A DNA stretch of 64,000 nt from Streptomyces albireticuli (lineage in GTDB: Bacteria > Actinomycetota > Actinomycetes > Streptomycetales > Streptomycetaceae). Below the pieces are notes generated by a model, which ran no database searches, had not been told where the DNA came from, and saw nothing but the letters and a program-made list of their open reading frames with translations. Below, one piece after another: positions 31,145 through 40,741 of this stretch. The DNA is taken from positions 2,448,001-2,512,000 of the forward strand of contig NZ_CP021744.1 of the NCBI RefSeq assembly GCF_002192455.1, in the 5' to 3' direction. The stretch's first letter is position 1. Each line of letters begins with the position of its first letter. Both the position numbers and the translations under genes were made by a program.

Positions 31145-31472
31145 CGTCTGGAGGACCCCTCTCGGCCGGTGCTGGCCGGCCCAACGCCCAGCGCGTATGC
31201 GGCTGGTTCACATCACTGGTGCGAAAGGTGCGATGGTGCGGTGCGTACACGCGGAGCAGGTCGTACACAGGACCGGAAGTCCTTGTGGGCGGGAGTCTTC
31301 AACGCCCCCGCGATCACCCGCCAGCCCTCATTCGCAAAGGATGCGCAACCGTGATGTGCGCAGGGGGCTTCCGTTATACGGGCAGCGCGGAGACGTCAGC
31401 GGACCCGCCGGCGGGGTCACCGCGGGCCCCTGGCGTCCTGTGGACGCGGGGTGGACGGCGGGTACGCGCCGG
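31145..31472. promoter_or_regulatory. Upstream region of the peptide importer operon with GGTGCG repeats
   Basis: There is no gene in this 328-base stretch. GGTGCG occurs at 31218-31223, 31227-31232 and 31235-31240, with a further GTGCG at 31241-31245, all in phase of 8-9 bases and 75-100 bases upstream of the first importer gene. They could be binding sites for a regulator of peptide uptake. The other end holds the 3' flank of the first sseB-like gene and no clear hairpin with a T-tract. Confidence 0.4.
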
Positions 31473-32264
31473 TCAGTACGCGCCGGTGCGGCCGCCGCCC
31501 TGGGGCGGGTAGCCGTAGCCGGCCGCCGGGGCGGGCGCGCCGCCGCCGTAGGCGTCGCGGTCGAAGAAGGGCCGGGTGTTGGCGTGCATCCACATCGCGA
31601 CGGGGTCGTGCTCGTCGGACATCGCGACCGTGGAGACCGGCAGCCCCTCGGGCACCGCGCCGACCGACTGCTGCATCATCGACCGCACCGATTCCACGGC
31701 GGCCGGGGAGGTGTCGTAGAGGTCGAGGCCGATCGCCAGGTACGGGCTGCCCAGGGAGGGCTGCACCCAGGCGCGGCGCAGCGCCCGGACCGCGGGCGTG
31801 CGGTGGGCGTTCTGCCCGAGCAGGGCGTAGAACTGCGGGATCTCTATGGCGGGCTCGCTCAGCAGGAGCGGGCCGGCCGGCAGCCGGTCCATGCCGGCGG
31901 CGATCCGCCGCAGGTCGAGCCAGGGCACGCCGACGCCGCCGCCGGGGGCGTGCGGGTTGAGCCACAGGCCCCAGCGGCCGGGGTAGAGGGAGGTGGCGAC
32001 GGCGTGGCCGGAGATCACCTCATGGGCGCGGTTCCAGCCGCTGGCGGCGAGCTCCTGCGCGGAGGTCACGCACGGGGCGTAGCCGAGGCCGTCGACCTCC
32101 ATGTTGCCGTACTGGGCGTCGGGCGCCCCGGACTGCCCGTGCCAGAGCAGCATCCAGACGGTGCCCTCGGCGAGGGCCCTCAGCAGGCCCTCGTACGCGT
32201 CGTACCGACCGGGCGCCACCTGGCGCAGCATCTGCTCCACGCCGCTCTCCGCGCCCGCGCTCAC
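31473..32264 (-). CDS. SseB-family protein (paralogue 1)
   Basis: This 263-residue protein has the SseB N-terminal domain (LLRALAEGTVWMLLWHG ... NMEVDGLGYAPCVTSAQELAASG) and the SseB C-terminal domain, ending in WMHANTRPFFDRDAYGGG and a Gly/Pro/Tyr tail. The family name comes from the 'enhanced serine sensitivity' phenotype in E. coli; the molecular role is unknown. I chose the GTG at 32264 (VSAGAESGVEQML), which has GAGGCGG upstream, over the Arg-rich extension to 32321. It shares end motif and layout with the next gene, pointing to an old tandem duplication. Confidence 0.82.
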   Translation of the reverse strand: MSAGAESGVEQMLRQVAPGRYDAYEGLLRALAEGTVWMLLWHGQSGAPDAQYGNMEVDGLGYAPCVTSAQELAASGWNRAHEVISGHAVATSLYPGRWGLWLNPHAPGGGVGVPWLDLRRIAAGMDRLPAGPLLLSEPAIEIPQFYALLGQNAHRTPAVRALRRAWVQPSLGSPYLAIGLDLYDTSPAAVESVRSMMQQSVGAVPEGLPVSTVAMSDEHDPVAMWMHANTRPFFDRDAYGGGAPAPAAGYGYPPQGGGRTGAY

Positions 32265-32375
32265 CTGGGTCCGCCTCTTCTCTCGGCCGTCTCTCCACCG
32301 CACCGGGGCACGCCGACGCACCCCCTGCGGTCATCCAACCAGCTTACGAGCCCGCGGCGGCGAGCAGGAGAGGAG

Positions 32376-33179
32376 TCACAGGTCACGGTCGTAGAACGGG
32401 CGGACCCGGGAGCGCATCCAGTCGACGACCGGGTCCTGCGCCACGTCGAGGAAGACGAGCTGGACGGGCCAGGGCACGGGCACGGCGCCGAGGGCGCGGC
32501 CGAGGGCGTCCATGACGGTGCCTCGGCTGCCCGGGTCGGGCAGGTCGAGCTCGACGCCGACGAAGAGGGCCGGGGCGCCGCCCTCGACGGCGGCGAGGGC
32601 GCGGCGGGCGGTCCGGACGACCTGCGCGCCGGCGAACTCCAGGCCGGCGGCGGCGAGGAAGGCGGTGGGCTCGTCCTGCCAGTCGGGCTCGAAGAGGCGC
32701 ACCCGGCCGCCGGTGGCCTCCCCGTCGAGGGCGGTGCGCCCGGCCCGGCAGAGCGCGGCGACCGCGGGCGGCGGGAGGGGCACGCCGACGGCGCCCTCGG
32801 GGTTGACGACGATGCCGACCTGCGGGGGCAGGCCGCGGGCGAACTCGACGGCGGGGGCCACGGTGAAGGACATCCGGTCGCCCGCGACCCGCAGGAACTC
32901 ACCCTCGGAGCTGAAGACCGGGACGAACGCCGCGCCCTCGATCTCCACGGTCGGCACGTCCAGGTCGGGGCTGCCGGGACCGCCGCCGTTCGGCAGCGGG
33001 ACCCATACGTGGCTGCGGCCGAGCACCTCGACGATGCGGGGCCCGGCGCCGGGGACGCCGAGGGAAGCGGCGAGCACCGCTTCGAGCTCGTTGGCGGGCC
33101 ACCCGGGGTGGACTCCGCCGGCCGGGGTGCCGGCCGGGGCGGCACCTGGGGTGCCGTCGTACTGCTGGGGGATGCTCAT
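32376..33179 (-). CDS. SseB-family protein (paralogue 2)
   Basis: This 267-residue protein contains the SseB N-terminal domain (ELEAVLAASLG ... EGAAFVPVFSSEGEFLRVAGD) and the SseB C-terminal domain (VRLFEPDWQDEPTAFLAAAG ... DWMRSRVRPFYDRDL). The ATG at 33179 has GGAAGAG directly upstream. The RPF(F/Y)DRD end is shared with paralogue 1, located 111 bases downstream. Both lie next to the glycine/serine catabolic operon, in agreement with the family's serine-linked name, but direct function is not established. Confidence 0.87.
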   Translation of the reverse strand: MSIPQQYDGTPGAAPAGTPAGGVHPGWPANELEAVLAASLGVPGAGPRIVEVLGRSHVWVPLPNGGGPGSPDLDVPTVEIEGAAFVPVFSSEGEFLRVAGDRMSFTVAPAVEFARGLPPQVGIVVNPEGAVGVPLPPPAVAALCRAGRTALDGEATGGRVRLFEPDWQDEPTAFLAAAGLEFAGAQVVRTARRALAAVEGGAPALFVGVELDLPDPGSRGTVMDALGRALGAVPVPWPVQLVFLDVAQDPVVDWMRSRVRPFYDRDL

Positions 33180-33349
33180 CTCTTCCAACGCCGTTCAACC
33201 ACCGTCTCGCCACGTCTTGTGCGGGCCGCAACCGCACTTTAACGGGAGTGCCGTTGCCGCCGCCGCCGCGGGCGAGGACGTACACGGGGCGTGATCGGTT
33301 GCGCACCGCCGCCGGGCGCCGCGCGGCGGGCCGTCCCGGGCCGCTGGGC

Positions 33350-34072
33350 TCAGCCCTTCCCGGGCCGGCCCTCCTCGAACGCGACCCGCCGCAGCACGTC
33401 CACCGCGGCACGGTCGAGCACCACCGCCGACGCCGTCCCCCATGGCAGCCGGCCCGTCGTCGCCTCCGTCACCAGGCGGGTCATCGCCTTCCGGTGGCGG
33501 CCGAAGGCGCGCGGGGAGACATGCCGGCCGCGGGCGGCCTGGCCGGCGAGGGCCGTGCCGGGGGCGACGTCCAGCAGCAGGAGATGGACGTCGCGGCCGC
33601 GCCGCCGCGCGTCCCGGGCCAGCCAGCGGCGCACCCAGCCGCGCTCCCCGCAGTCGTGGACGACGGCGCTGGAGCCGGAGCGGAGGGCACGGCGCAGGGT
33701 CGCGTAGTGGGCGAGGCGGGCGAAGGGGCGGTAGAGGCCGTACGGCAGCCGGGCGGGCAGCCGGCGCTCCAGCCGCTCGCGGGAGTCCTGGGAGTCGACG
33801 CACCACACGAGGCCGGCGCGGCCGTCGAGCGGCGGCACCACGCGCCGGATCAGCGTGGACTTCCCGCTGCCCGGCAGGCCGGAGACGATCAGCAGGTCGC
33901 CCGGCGGGAAGCGCAGCTCCGGCCGGCCCGCGCCGTCGCGCAGGTCGAGCACCCGGGCCCGGCCGCCGGGCGCGGCGGGGTCGTGTCCGTCCGGGCCGTC
34001 CGGCCCGCCGCGCACCGGGCAGCCCCGTGGTGCGGGCTCGGCCCGTCTCACTCCAGCGCCCCGCGTCCCCAT
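33350..34072 (-). CDS. Small P-loop ATPase/kinase-like protein
   Basis: This 240-residue protein has an N-terminal Pro/Gly-rich stretch, then a classic Walker A (SGLPGSGKST, about residues 64-73) and a kinase-like layout ([65 protein letters not shown]). This resembles polynucleotide/zeta-toxin-type kinases annotated as 'AAA family ATPase'. The substrate is unknown. It is transcribed away from the glycine riboswitch, sharing a 397-base divergent region with gcvT. An alternative start further in, just before the Walker A region, cannot be excluded. Confidence 0.75.
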   Translation of the reverse strand: MGTRGAGVRRAEPAPRGCPVRGGPDGPDGHDPAAPGGRARVLDLRDGAGRPELRFPPGDLLIVSGLPGSGKSTLIRRVVPPLDGRAGLVWCVDSQDSRERLERRLPARLPYGLYRPFARLAHYATLRRALRSGSSAVVHDCGERGWVRRWLARDARRRGRDVHLLLLDVAPGTALAGQAARGRHVSPRAFGRHRKAMTRLVTEATTGRLPWGTASAVVLDRAAVDVLRRVAFEEGRPGKG

Positions 34073-34235
34073 GGTGTTCGCCCTCCCCCGGTTCCGGTCC
34101 CTGCCCCCCTACCCACGAAATGTAAAGAAAAGGTAATGCAATTAAGAGGGCCGTGGGCAGTCTTTCGCGGGCCGGTCCATGCAATGATGTGCGCGCCAAG
34201 CGCATACCCAACTGCATACCGGCCGCTCGAATCCG
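34073..34235. promoter_or_regulatory. Promoter region of the gcvT operon and divergent P-loop gene
   Basis: This non-coding stretch is relatively A/T-rich around 34115-34200 (ATGTAAAGAAAAGGTAATG and nearby) and lies between the divergent P-loop gene and the riboswitch leader. The transcript carrying the riboswitch must start here. I cannot assign -10/-35 elements with confidence. Confidence 0.5.
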
Positions 34236-34434
34236 CGCGGGAGAGTTCCAGCCGTCCCGTGCTGGACGCCGAAGGAGCAAGTTCCTCCCTTGAATCTCTC
34301 AGGCCCCGTACCGCGCGGGTGAGGCAGATCTGAAAAGCGGGCCGCCGTGTGCGGTCCCACCCAAGGTGCAAGCCGGGGCCCCGCGTGTCGACGCGGCTCC
34401 GGTGAACCTCTCAGGTTCCGATGACAGATGGGGA
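34236..34434 (+). ncRNA. Tandem glycine riboswitch upstream of gcvT
   Basis: Two successive glycine aptamers are visible. The first has GGGAGAG near 34239, GCCGAAGGAGCAAG (34268-34281) and AATCTCTCAGG (34293-34303), closed by CCGCGCGG arms. The second has CACCCAAGGTGCAAGCC near 34358-34374, ACCTCTCAGG and the GACAGATGGGGAG end (34423-34435). GAAGGxGCAAG and CTCTCAGG are the family's conserved cores. The leader ends about 35 bases before the gcvT start. In S. griseus such riboswitches turn on glycine cleavage genes when glycine is high, and the same is expected here for gcvT-gcvH-glyA-sdaA. Confidence 0.93.
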
Positions 34435-34469
34435 GGACGTCCTCACCGCCATGCCTGGGAGCCCACACC

Positions 34470-35594
34470 ATGACCGATGCCCCTCGCCGTACGGCCCTCG
34501 ACGCGCTGCATCGCACGCTCGGCGCCACCATGACCGACTTCGCCGGCTGGGACATGCCCCTGCGGTACGGCAGCGAGCGTGACGAGCACGTCGCGGTCCG
34601 CACCCGCGCCGGCCTCTTCGACCTCTCCCACATGGGCGAGATCACCCTCACCGGCCCGCAGGCGGGCCAGGCCCTCGACTTCGCGCTCGTCGGCAACCTC
34701 TCCGCGCTCGCGGTCGGCCGCGCCCGCTACACCATGATCTGCGAGGCCGGCGGCGGCATCCTGGACGACCTGATCGTCTACCGGCTGGCCGAGCAGGAGT
34801 ACATGGTCGTCGCCAACGCCTCCAACGCCCAGGTGGTGCTGGACGCCCTGACCGAGCGCGCGGCGGGCTTCGAGACCGAGGTGCGCGACGACCGGGAGAA
34901 CTACGCGCTGCTCGCCGTCCAGGGCCCCGAGGCCCCGGGCATCCTGAAGTCCCTCACCGACGCCGACCTGGACGGACTGAAGTACTACGCGGGCCTGCCG
35001 GGCACCGTCGCGGGCGTCCCGGCGCTGATCGCCCGTACGGGCTACACCGGCGAGGACGGCTTCGAGCTGTTCGTGGCGCCGGGCGACGCCGAGCGGCTGT
35101 GGCGGGCGCTGACCGACGCGGGCACCGACGCCGGTCTGGTGCCCTGCGGCCTCTCCTGCCGCGACACGCTGCGCCTGGAGGCGGGCATGCCGCTGTACGG
35201 GCACGAGCTGACGACCGCGACCACGCCCTTCGACGCGGGCCTGGGCCGGGTGGTGAAGTTCGACAAGACCACGAACGACGGTGACTTCACCGGCCGCGAG
35301 GCTCTCACGGCCGCCGCCGAGCGCGCCGCGACGAACCCGCCGCGCAAGCTGGTCGGGCTGATCGCCGAGGGCCGCCGGGTGCCGCGCGCCGGGTTCTCCG
35401 TGGTCGCCGACGGCGCGGTGGTGGGCGAGGTCACGTCCGGCGCCCCCTCCCCCACCCTCGGCAAGCCGATCGCCATCGCGTACGTCGACGCCGCGCACGC
35501 CGCACCCGGTACAAAGGGTGTGTCCGTGGACATTCGCGGCAGCCATGAGCCCTACGAGGTCGTCGCCCTGCCCTTCTACAAGCGCGAGCGCTGA
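34470..35594 (+). CDS. gcvT: Aminomethyltransferase, glycine cleavage T protein
   Basis: This 374-residue tetrahydrofolate-dependent enzyme takes the methylamine from lipoylated GcvH, releasing ammonia and making methylene-THF. Family landmarks are [15 protein letters not shown] near the start, [19 protein letters not shown] and [18 protein letters not shown]. The ATG at 34470 follows the riboswitch leader; an in-frame start at 34428 lies inside the aptamer and is rejected. It is the first gene of a likely four-gene operon. gcvP and lpd are not in the window. Confidence 0.97.
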   Translation: MTDAPRRTALDALHRTLGATMTDFAGWDMPLRYGSERDEHVAVRTRAGLFDLSHMGEITLTGPQAGQALDFALVGNLSALAVGRARYTMICEAGGGILDDLIVYRLAEQEYMVVANASNAQVVLDALTERAAGFETEVRDDRENYALLAVQGPEAPGILKSLTDADLDGLKYYAGLPGTVAGVPALIARTGYTGEDGFELFVAPGDAERLWRALTDAGTDAGLVPCGLSCRDTLRLEAGMPLYGHELTTATTPFDAGLGRVVKFDKTTNDGDFTGREALTAAAERAATNPPRKLVGLIAEGRRVPRAGFSVVADGAVVGEVTSGAPSPTLGKPIAIAYVDAAHAAPGTKGVSVDIRGSHEPYEVVALPFYKRER

Positions 35595-35671
35595 CCCCTC
35601 TCACCTCATTCCCGTCCCACCTGTCAAGACCCGTTGCACAAGCACCCACGCGCATCCAGGAGAATCAAGCC

Positions 35672-36049
35672 ATGAGCAACCCCCAGCAGCTGCGCTACAG
35701 CAAGGAGCACGAGTGGCTGTCGGCCGCCGAGGACGGCGTGGCGACGGTCGGTATCACCGAGTTCGCGGCGAGCTCGCTCGGTGACGTGGTCTACGCCCAG
35801 CTCCCGGCGGTCGGCGACACGGTCACCGCGGGCGAGTCCTGTGGCGAGCTGGAGTCGACCAAGTCGGTCAGCGACCTGTACGCCCCGGTGACCGGTGAGG
35901 TCGTCGAGGCCAACCAGGACGTCGTGGACGACCCCTCGCTGGTGAACTCCGCCCCCTTCGAGGGCGGCTGGCTGTTCAAGGTGAAGATCACGGACGAGCC
36001 GGACGAGCTGCTGTCGGCCGACGAGTACACCGCCTTCACCGCAGGCTGA
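35672..36049 (+). CDS. gcvH: Glycine cleavage H protein
   Basis: This 125-residue lipoyl carrier shuttles the aminomethyl group between GcvP, GcvT and Lpd. The lipoylated Lys64 lies in [14 protein letters not shown]. Flanking beta strands and [16 protein letters not shown] are typical, and length is normal. It lies 77 bases after gcvT with AGGAGAATCAAGCC before the ATG. Confidence 0.97.
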   Translation: MSNPQQLRYSKEHEWLSAAEDGVATVGITEFAASSLGDVVYAQLPAVGDTVTAGESCGELESTKSVSDLYAPVTGEVVEANQDVVDDPSLVNSAPFEGGWLFKVKITDEPDELLSADEYTAFTAG

Positions 36050-36087
36050 TCCCGCCCTCCTCCGCCCAGGAAGTCCAGGAAGAACTC

Positions 36088-37350
36088 ATGTCGCTTCTGA
36101 ACAGCTCCCTCCATGAGCTCGACCCCGACGTCGCCGCCGCTGTCGACGCCGAACTCCACCGCCAGCAGTCCACCCTCGAAATGATCGCGTCGGAGAACTT
36201 CGCTCCGGTCGCCGTCATGGAGGCCCAGGGCTCGGTCCTCACCAACAAGTACGCCGAGGGCTACCCGGGCCGCCGCTACTACGGTGGCTGCGAGCACGTC
36301 GACGTCGTCGAGCAGATCGCCATCGACCGGATCAAGGCGCTCTTCGGCGCCGAGGCGGCGAACGTCCAGCCGCACTCCGGCGCGCAGGCCAACGCCGCCG
36401 CGATGTTCGCGCTGATCAAGCCCGGCGACACCATCCTGGGCCTGAACCTCGCGCACGGCGGTCACCTGACCCACGGCATGAAGATCAACTTCTCCGGGAA
36501 GCTCTACAACGTGGTCGCGTACCACGTCGACGAGCAGACCAACGTGGTCGACATGGACGAGGTCGAGCGCCTCGCCAAGGAGCACCGCCCGAAGCTGATC
36601 ATCGCCGGCTGGTCGGCGTACCCGCGGCAGCTGGACTTCGCGGCCTTCCGCCGGATCGCGGACGAGGTCGGCGCGTACCTCATGGTCGACATGGCCCACT
36701 TCGCGGGCCTGGTCGCCGCGGGTCTGCACCCCAACCCGGTGCCGCACGCCCACGTCGTCACCACGACCACCCACAAGACGCTGGGCGGCCCGCGCGGTGG
36801 TGTGATCCTCTCCACTGCGGAGCTCGCCAAGAAGATCAACTCTGCCGTCTTCCCCGGTCAGCAGGGTGGTCCGCTGGAGCACGTGATCGCCGCCAAGGCC
36901 GTTTCCTTCAAGGTCGCGGCCAGCGAGGAGTTCAAGGAGCGCCAGCAGCGTACGCTGGAGGGCGCCAGGCTCCTCGCGGAGCGCCTGGTGCAGCCGGACG
37001 TGGCCGAGGCGGGCGTCTCCGTCCTCTCCGGCGGCACGGACGTGCACCTGGTCCTCGTGGACCTGCGCAACTCCGAGCTGGACGGCCAGCAGGCCGAGGA
37101 CCGCCTCCACGAGGTCGGCATCACGGTCAACCGCAACGCCATCCCGAACGACCCGCGGCCGCCGATGGTCACCTCGGGTCTGCGGATCGGCACGCCGGCG
37201 CTGGCCACCCGCGGCTTCCAGGCCGAGGACTTCCGCGAGGTCGCGGACATCATCGCCGAGGCGCTGAAGCCGTCCTACGACGTGGCGGCGCTGCGCGGCC
37301 GCGTCACCGCCCTGGCGGACAAGCACCCGCTGTACGCCGGTCTGAAGTAA
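36088..37350 (+). CDS. glyA: Serine hydroxymethyltransferase
   Basis: This 420-residue PLP enzyme interconverts glycine plus methylene-THF and serine. The PLP Lys230 lies in [14 protein letters not shown]. Other landmarks are MIASENF near residue 32, [15 protein letters not shown], and [10 protein letters not shown]. It is 38 bases after gcvH. In this operon it would take up the methylene-THF produced by glycine cleavage and a second glycine to make serine. Confidence 0.97.
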   Translation: MSLLNSSLHELDPDVAAAVDAELHRQQSTLEMIASENFAPVAVMEAQGSVLTNKYAEGYPGRRYYGGCEHVDVVEQIAIDRIKALFGAEAANVQPHSGAQANAAAMFALIKPGDTILGLNLAHGGHLTHGMKINFSGKLYNVVAYHVDEQTNVVDMDEVERLAKEHRPKLIIAGWSAYPRQLDFAAFRRIADEVGAYLMVDMAHFAGLVAAGLHPNPVPHAHVVTTTTHKTLGGPRGGVILSTAELAKKINSAVFPGQQGGPLEHVIAAKAVSFKVAASEEFKERQQRTLEGARLLAERLVQPDVAEAGVSVLSGGTDVHLVLVDLRNSELDGQQAEDRLHEVGITVNRNAIPNDPRPPMVTSGLRIGTPALATRGFQAEDFREVADIIAEALKPSYDVAALRGRVTALADKHPLYAGLK

Positions 37351-37494
37351 CAGAGCGGCACCGGATTCACCCGTTGGTTCGGGGCACTGGGCACACTGGA
37401 AGGTGAGCCCGGTGCCCCGCGCCACGTCAGCACCGCAGCACGACCCGCGTCACGCGCACCACCCACGTACCACCGACCAGAGGGAGCAGCCACC

Positions 37495-38877
37495 GTGGCC
37501 ATCTCCGTATTCGATCTCTTCTCGATCGGCATAGGCCCGTCCAGCTCCCACACGGTCGGTCCCATGCGGGCCGCGCTGATGTTCACGCGCCGCCTGAAGA
37601 ACGAGGGCCTCCTGGCCCACACCACCTCCGTGCGCGCCGAGCTCTTCGGCTCCCTCGGCGCCACCGGCCACGGCCACGGCACGCCCAAGGCCGTGCTGCT
37701 CGGCCTGGAGGGCCACTCCCCGCGCACCGTCGACGTGGAGACCGCGGACGACGAGGTCGAGCGGATCCGCGCCACGAAGCGGCTGCGGCTGCTCGGCGCC
37801 GAGATCGGCTCCACCCACGAGATCGACTTCGACGAGTCGACCCAGCTGATCCTGCACCGCCGCCGCTCCCTGCCGTACCACGCCAACGGCATGACCCTCT
37901 TCGCCTACGACGAGGACGGCGCGCCCCTGCTGGAGAAGACGTACTACTCGGTCGGCGGCGGCTTCGTCGTCGACGAGGACGCGGTGGGCGAGGACCGGAT
38001 CGTCCTCGACGACACCGTGCTGAAGTACCCCTTCCGCACCGGTGACGAGCTGCTGCGCCTCTCCCGCGAGACGGGCCTGTCGATCTCGGCCCTGATGCTG
38101 GAGAACGAGAAGGCCTGGCGCACCGAGACGGAGATCCGCGAGGGCCTCCTGGAGATCTGGCGCGTCATGCAGGCCTGCGTCTCGCGCGGCCTGTCCCGCG
38201 AGGGCATCCTGCCGGGCGGCCTCAAGGTCCGCCGCCGCGCCGCGAACACCGCCCGCCAGCTGCGCGCCGAGGGCGACCCGCAGGCCCGCGCGATGGAGTG
38301 GATCACGATCTACGCCATGGCGGTCAACGAGGAGAACGCCGCGGGCGGCCGCGTCGTGACGGCCCCGACCAACGGCGCCGCGGGCATCATCCCGGCCGTG
38401 CTGCACTACTACATGAACTTCGTGCCCGGCGCGGACGAGGACGGCATCGTCCGCTTCCTCCTCGCCGCGGGCGCGATCGGCATGCTCTTCAAGGAGAACG
38501 CCTCCATCTCCGGCGCCGAGGTCGGCTGCCAGGGCGAGGTCGGCTCCGCCTGCTCGATGGCCTCCGGCGGCCTCGCCGAGGTCCTCGGCGGCTCCCCGGA
38601 GCAGGTCGAGAACGCCGCCGAGATCGGCATGGAGCACAACCTGGGCCTCACCTGCGACCCGGTCGGCGGCCTGGTGCAGATCCCGTGCATCGAGCGCAAC
38701 GGCATGGCCGCCGCCAAGGCCGTCACCGCGGCCCGGATGGCGCTGCGCGGCGACGGCCGCCACCACGTCTCCCTGGACAAGGTCATCAAGACCATGAAGG
38801 AGACGGGCGCGGACATGAAGGTCAAGTACAAGGAGACGGCGCGGGGCGGTCTCGCGGTCAACGTCATCGAGTGCTGA
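37495..38877 (+). CDS. sdaA: L-serine ammonia-lyase (iron-sulfur type)
   Basis: This 460-residue single-chain serine dehydratase converts L-serine to pyruvate and ammonia. The beta domain starts with [21 protein letters not shown]. The alpha domain has the cluster-binding Cys residues in [14 protein letters not shown] and [16 protein letters not shown]. The GTG at 37495 follows AGAGGGAG. The 144-base gap after glyA is the largest in the operon and could hold a secondary promoter. Its presence completes the route from glycine to pyruvate under riboswitch control. Confidence 0.96.
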   Translation: MAISVFDLFSIGIGPSSSHTVGPMRAALMFTRRLKNEGLLAHTTSVRAELFGSLGATGHGHGTPKAVLLGLEGHSPRTVDVETADDEVERIRATKRLRLLGAEIGSTHEIDFDESTQLILHRRRSLPYHANGMTLFAYDEDGAPLLEKTYYSVGGGFVVDEDAVGEDRIVLDDTVLKYPFRTGDELLRLSRETGLSISALMLENEKAWRTETEIREGLLEIWRVMQACVSRGLSREGILPGGLKVRRRAANTARQLRAEGDPQARAMEWITIYAMAVNEENAAGGRVVTAPTNGAAGIIPAVLHYYMNFVPGADEDGIVRFLLAAGAIGMLFKENASISGAEVGCQGEVGSACSMASGGLAEVLGGSPEQVENAAEIGMEHNLGLTCDPVGGLVQIPCIERNGMAAAKAVTAARMALRGDGRHHVSLDKVIKTMKETGADMKVKYKETARGGLAVNVIEC

Positions 38878-38898
38878 GCGCGCGCTGATCCGCTGACG

Positions 38899-38937
38899 CG
38901 GGAGGGCGGGTGCCGGGTCCCGGCACCCGCCCTCCCG
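38899..38937. terminator. Bidirectional terminator after sdaA
   Basis: A perfect 19-base inverted repeat, CGGGAGGGCGGGTGCCGGG (38899-38917) against 38919-38937, lies between the convergent sdaA and lipoprotein genes. In the folded RNA a few of the inner pairs must open to form the loop. Confidence 0.88.
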
Positions 38938-38955
38938 TGCGTGCGTAGGGGCCCG

Positions 38956-39813
38956 CTACTTGGCCTTCTTCATCTGGGCCTCCATGGCCTCCTTCTCGGT
39001 CGCGGTCTCCGCGGCCGGCGGCGGCTGGATCTTCAGGTCGGCGCCGAAGTCGCTGTACTCGTCGGCCTTGAGGTAGTCGCCCTTGGAGCGCTTGCCGGCC
39101 TCCTGGGTCTTGGCGATCACGCCGTCCCCGTCCACCCAGACGTCGAGGGTGACCTTCTCCAGGCCGTCACCCTTCCAGCCCTTCGCGGTGAAGTCGCGGT
39201 CGTTCTCCTTCATCGCGTCGCCCTTGTACCCGGCGAGCTCCGACACGACGACGGTGCCCTGGTAGTGGGCCACGCGGCGGCCGCCGACCGTCTCGACACC
39301 GGCGTTCTTGAGGTCCTTGGCGGTGCTGAGGGCGGACGCCATCCGGACGAAGGGCTCCGACGGGTCGGTGTCCTTCGCGCCGCCGACGCCGAAGGTCCAC
39401 CACTTCTTGCCCGGGACCATGGGCGAGTCGAAGTACATCTTGTCGCCCACCGCGATGACACGGGTGACTCCGTCGGGCGCCTCGGCCGTCTTCGGGCCGG
39501 TCTCCTTCATCTCGGAGGCGTGCGGCTTCACCTGGAAGGCGCCCTCGGTGACGGAATCGCCCCGCTCGTCCTTCAGCTTCCCCTTGGCGCGGTAGGTGTT
39601 CTGCCGCGCGCCCTTGGCCGCGGCCGCCTTGAGGGCGGTCACCGGGTCCGCCGCCTTGAGCGCCTTGTCGGCGCCGTCGTTCTTCTCCGCCGCGCTCTTA
39701 CCGGCAGCCGAGCCGTCCGACGTGTCCCCACTGTCACCGCCGCCGCACGCGGCCAGGCTCAGCGCGAGCGCGACTCCGGTGGCCGCCACGACGGTCTTAC
39801 GTATCGCCTTCAA
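38956..39813 (-). CDS. Secreted lipoprotein, LppX/LprAFG-like (LolA-fold) candidate
   Basis: This 285-residue protein starts MKAIRKTVVAATGVALALSLAAC with the lipid-modified Cys in LAAC, then an Asp/Ser/Gly/Lys-rich tether. The body (NTYRAKGKLKDERGDSVTEGAFQ ... VIAVGDKMYFDSPMVPGKKWW ... VTLDVWVDGDGVIAKT) has the repeating beta pattern of the actinobacterial LppX/LolA-like lipid-binding family. The cargo and role are unknown. It is divergent from the ricin-like gene across 180 bases. Confidence 0.8.
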   Translation of the reverse strand: MKAIRKTVVAATGVALALSLAACGGGDSGDTSDGSAAGKSAAEKNDGADKALKAADPVTALKAAAAKGARQNTYRAKGKLKDERGDSVTEGAFQVKPHASEMKETGPKTAEAPDGVTRVIAVGDKMYFDSPMVPGKKWWTFGVGGAKDTDPSEPFVRMASALSTAKDLKNAGVETVGGRRVAHYQGTVVVSELAGYKGDAMKENDRDFTAKGWKGDGLEKVTLDVWVDGDGVIAKTQEAGKRSKGDYLKADEYSDFGADLKIQPPPAAETATEKEAMEAQMKKAK

Positions 39814-39993
39814 GGCTCTTACCGTCCCTTATTCATATTTCGTAAGGTTTTGGTGAGGATATCCCGACCGACCAGCGGTTCCGTCTCCGGATGACCATGA
39901 CCGGAAACAGCGTGTCAGCACCCTGATGCCGTCAGTAATGTCAGCGCCCTCGCAGTTCCTCGACCTCCCCCTTCGATCCGAGGAGTTCCCGCC

Positions 39994-40524
39994 ATGCGCC
40001 GTCCGCTCCGCTCCACCGCCGCGTTCCTCGGCACCGCCGTCGCCGCCCTCGGTCTCGCCTCCCCCGCCATGGCCGACGCCCCCGCCCCGGCGTCCGCCGT
40101 ACGGATCCACAGCGCCGCGTACGGCGGCTGCCTCACGGCCGAGGGCTCGGCGTACCGCGACCCGCGCGGCACGCTCCGCCCCTGGCTCGTGGCACTCCAG
40201 CCCTGCGAGACCGGCGCCGCGTACCGCCAGTCCTGGCGCTACAGCCCCGACACCCACCAGTACCAGTCGGTCGCCGAGCCCTACCGGTGCGTCGAGCGGC
40301 GGGGCGGTCTGCTGGTGACGTCGCTGTGCGACGCGGACGCGGCGGACCAGCGCTTCCGGGCGGAGCGGGTGGGTGGGGGCGATACCCGGGTGAGAGTGGT
40401 GTCGGAGGCGGACGGGCGGGTGTGGGAGCAGGTGGAGCGGCGGAGCGGGGCGCGGGGGGAGGGGGTGCGGGACGTTCGTGACGGGGGGTCGGCGGCGCAG
40501 AGGTGGCGGGTCGGGGCGGCCTGA
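39994..40524 (+). CDS. Secreted ricin-B-lectin-like (beta-trefoil) protein
   Basis: This 176-residue protein has a signal peptide (MRRPLRSTAAFLGTAVAALGLASPAMA) with cleavage expected after AMA. The mature part has ricin-lectin-like features: YGGCLTAEG, WRYSPDTHQYQS, YRCVERRGGLLVTSLC and a final QRWRV (QxW motif). It has about one and a half trefoil repeats rather than three, so it is short for a full lectin. RBS is GAGGAG before the ATG. Ligand unknown; carbohydrate binding is an inference. Confidence 0.7.
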   Translation: MRRPLRSTAAFLGTAVAALGLASPAMADAPAPASAVRIHSAAYGGCLTAEGSAYRDPRGTLRPWLVALQPCETGAAYRQSWRYSPDTHQYQSVAEPYRCVERRGGLLVTSLCDADAADQRFRAERVGGGDTRVRVVSEADGRVWEQVERRSGARGEGVRDVRDGGSAAQRWRVGAA

Positions 40525-40569
40525 GTGCGGGCGGGGGCGGGGTGCCGCTGCGCGGGGCCTTGTCCCTTA

Positions 40570-40721
40570 CCCGCCCCTTCCCGTAACCGGGGGCAAGCCC
40601 CCGGGCCCCCGGTTACGGGCGACAATTCAGCCCGTCTGGGGGCACCTCCCAGCGGTAGCTGGGGGAGTTTGAGGACCGGGGTCCGGGGCGGAGCCCGGTC
40701 ACGGGAAGGGGCGAGGCTGGG
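40570..40721. repeat. Dispersed intergenic repeat, copy D
   Basis: Outer arms are CCCGCCCCTTCCCG (40570-40583) and CGGGAAGGGGCGAGGC near 40702-40717. The core contains GGGGGCAAGCCCCC, then a segment (40627-40676) that is the reverse complement of copy B 21229-21278 with one mismatch. It lies between the convergent ricin-like and cutA genes. Confidence 0.85.
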
Positions 40722-40741
40722 GAAAAAGCCGCCCGCAGGGC

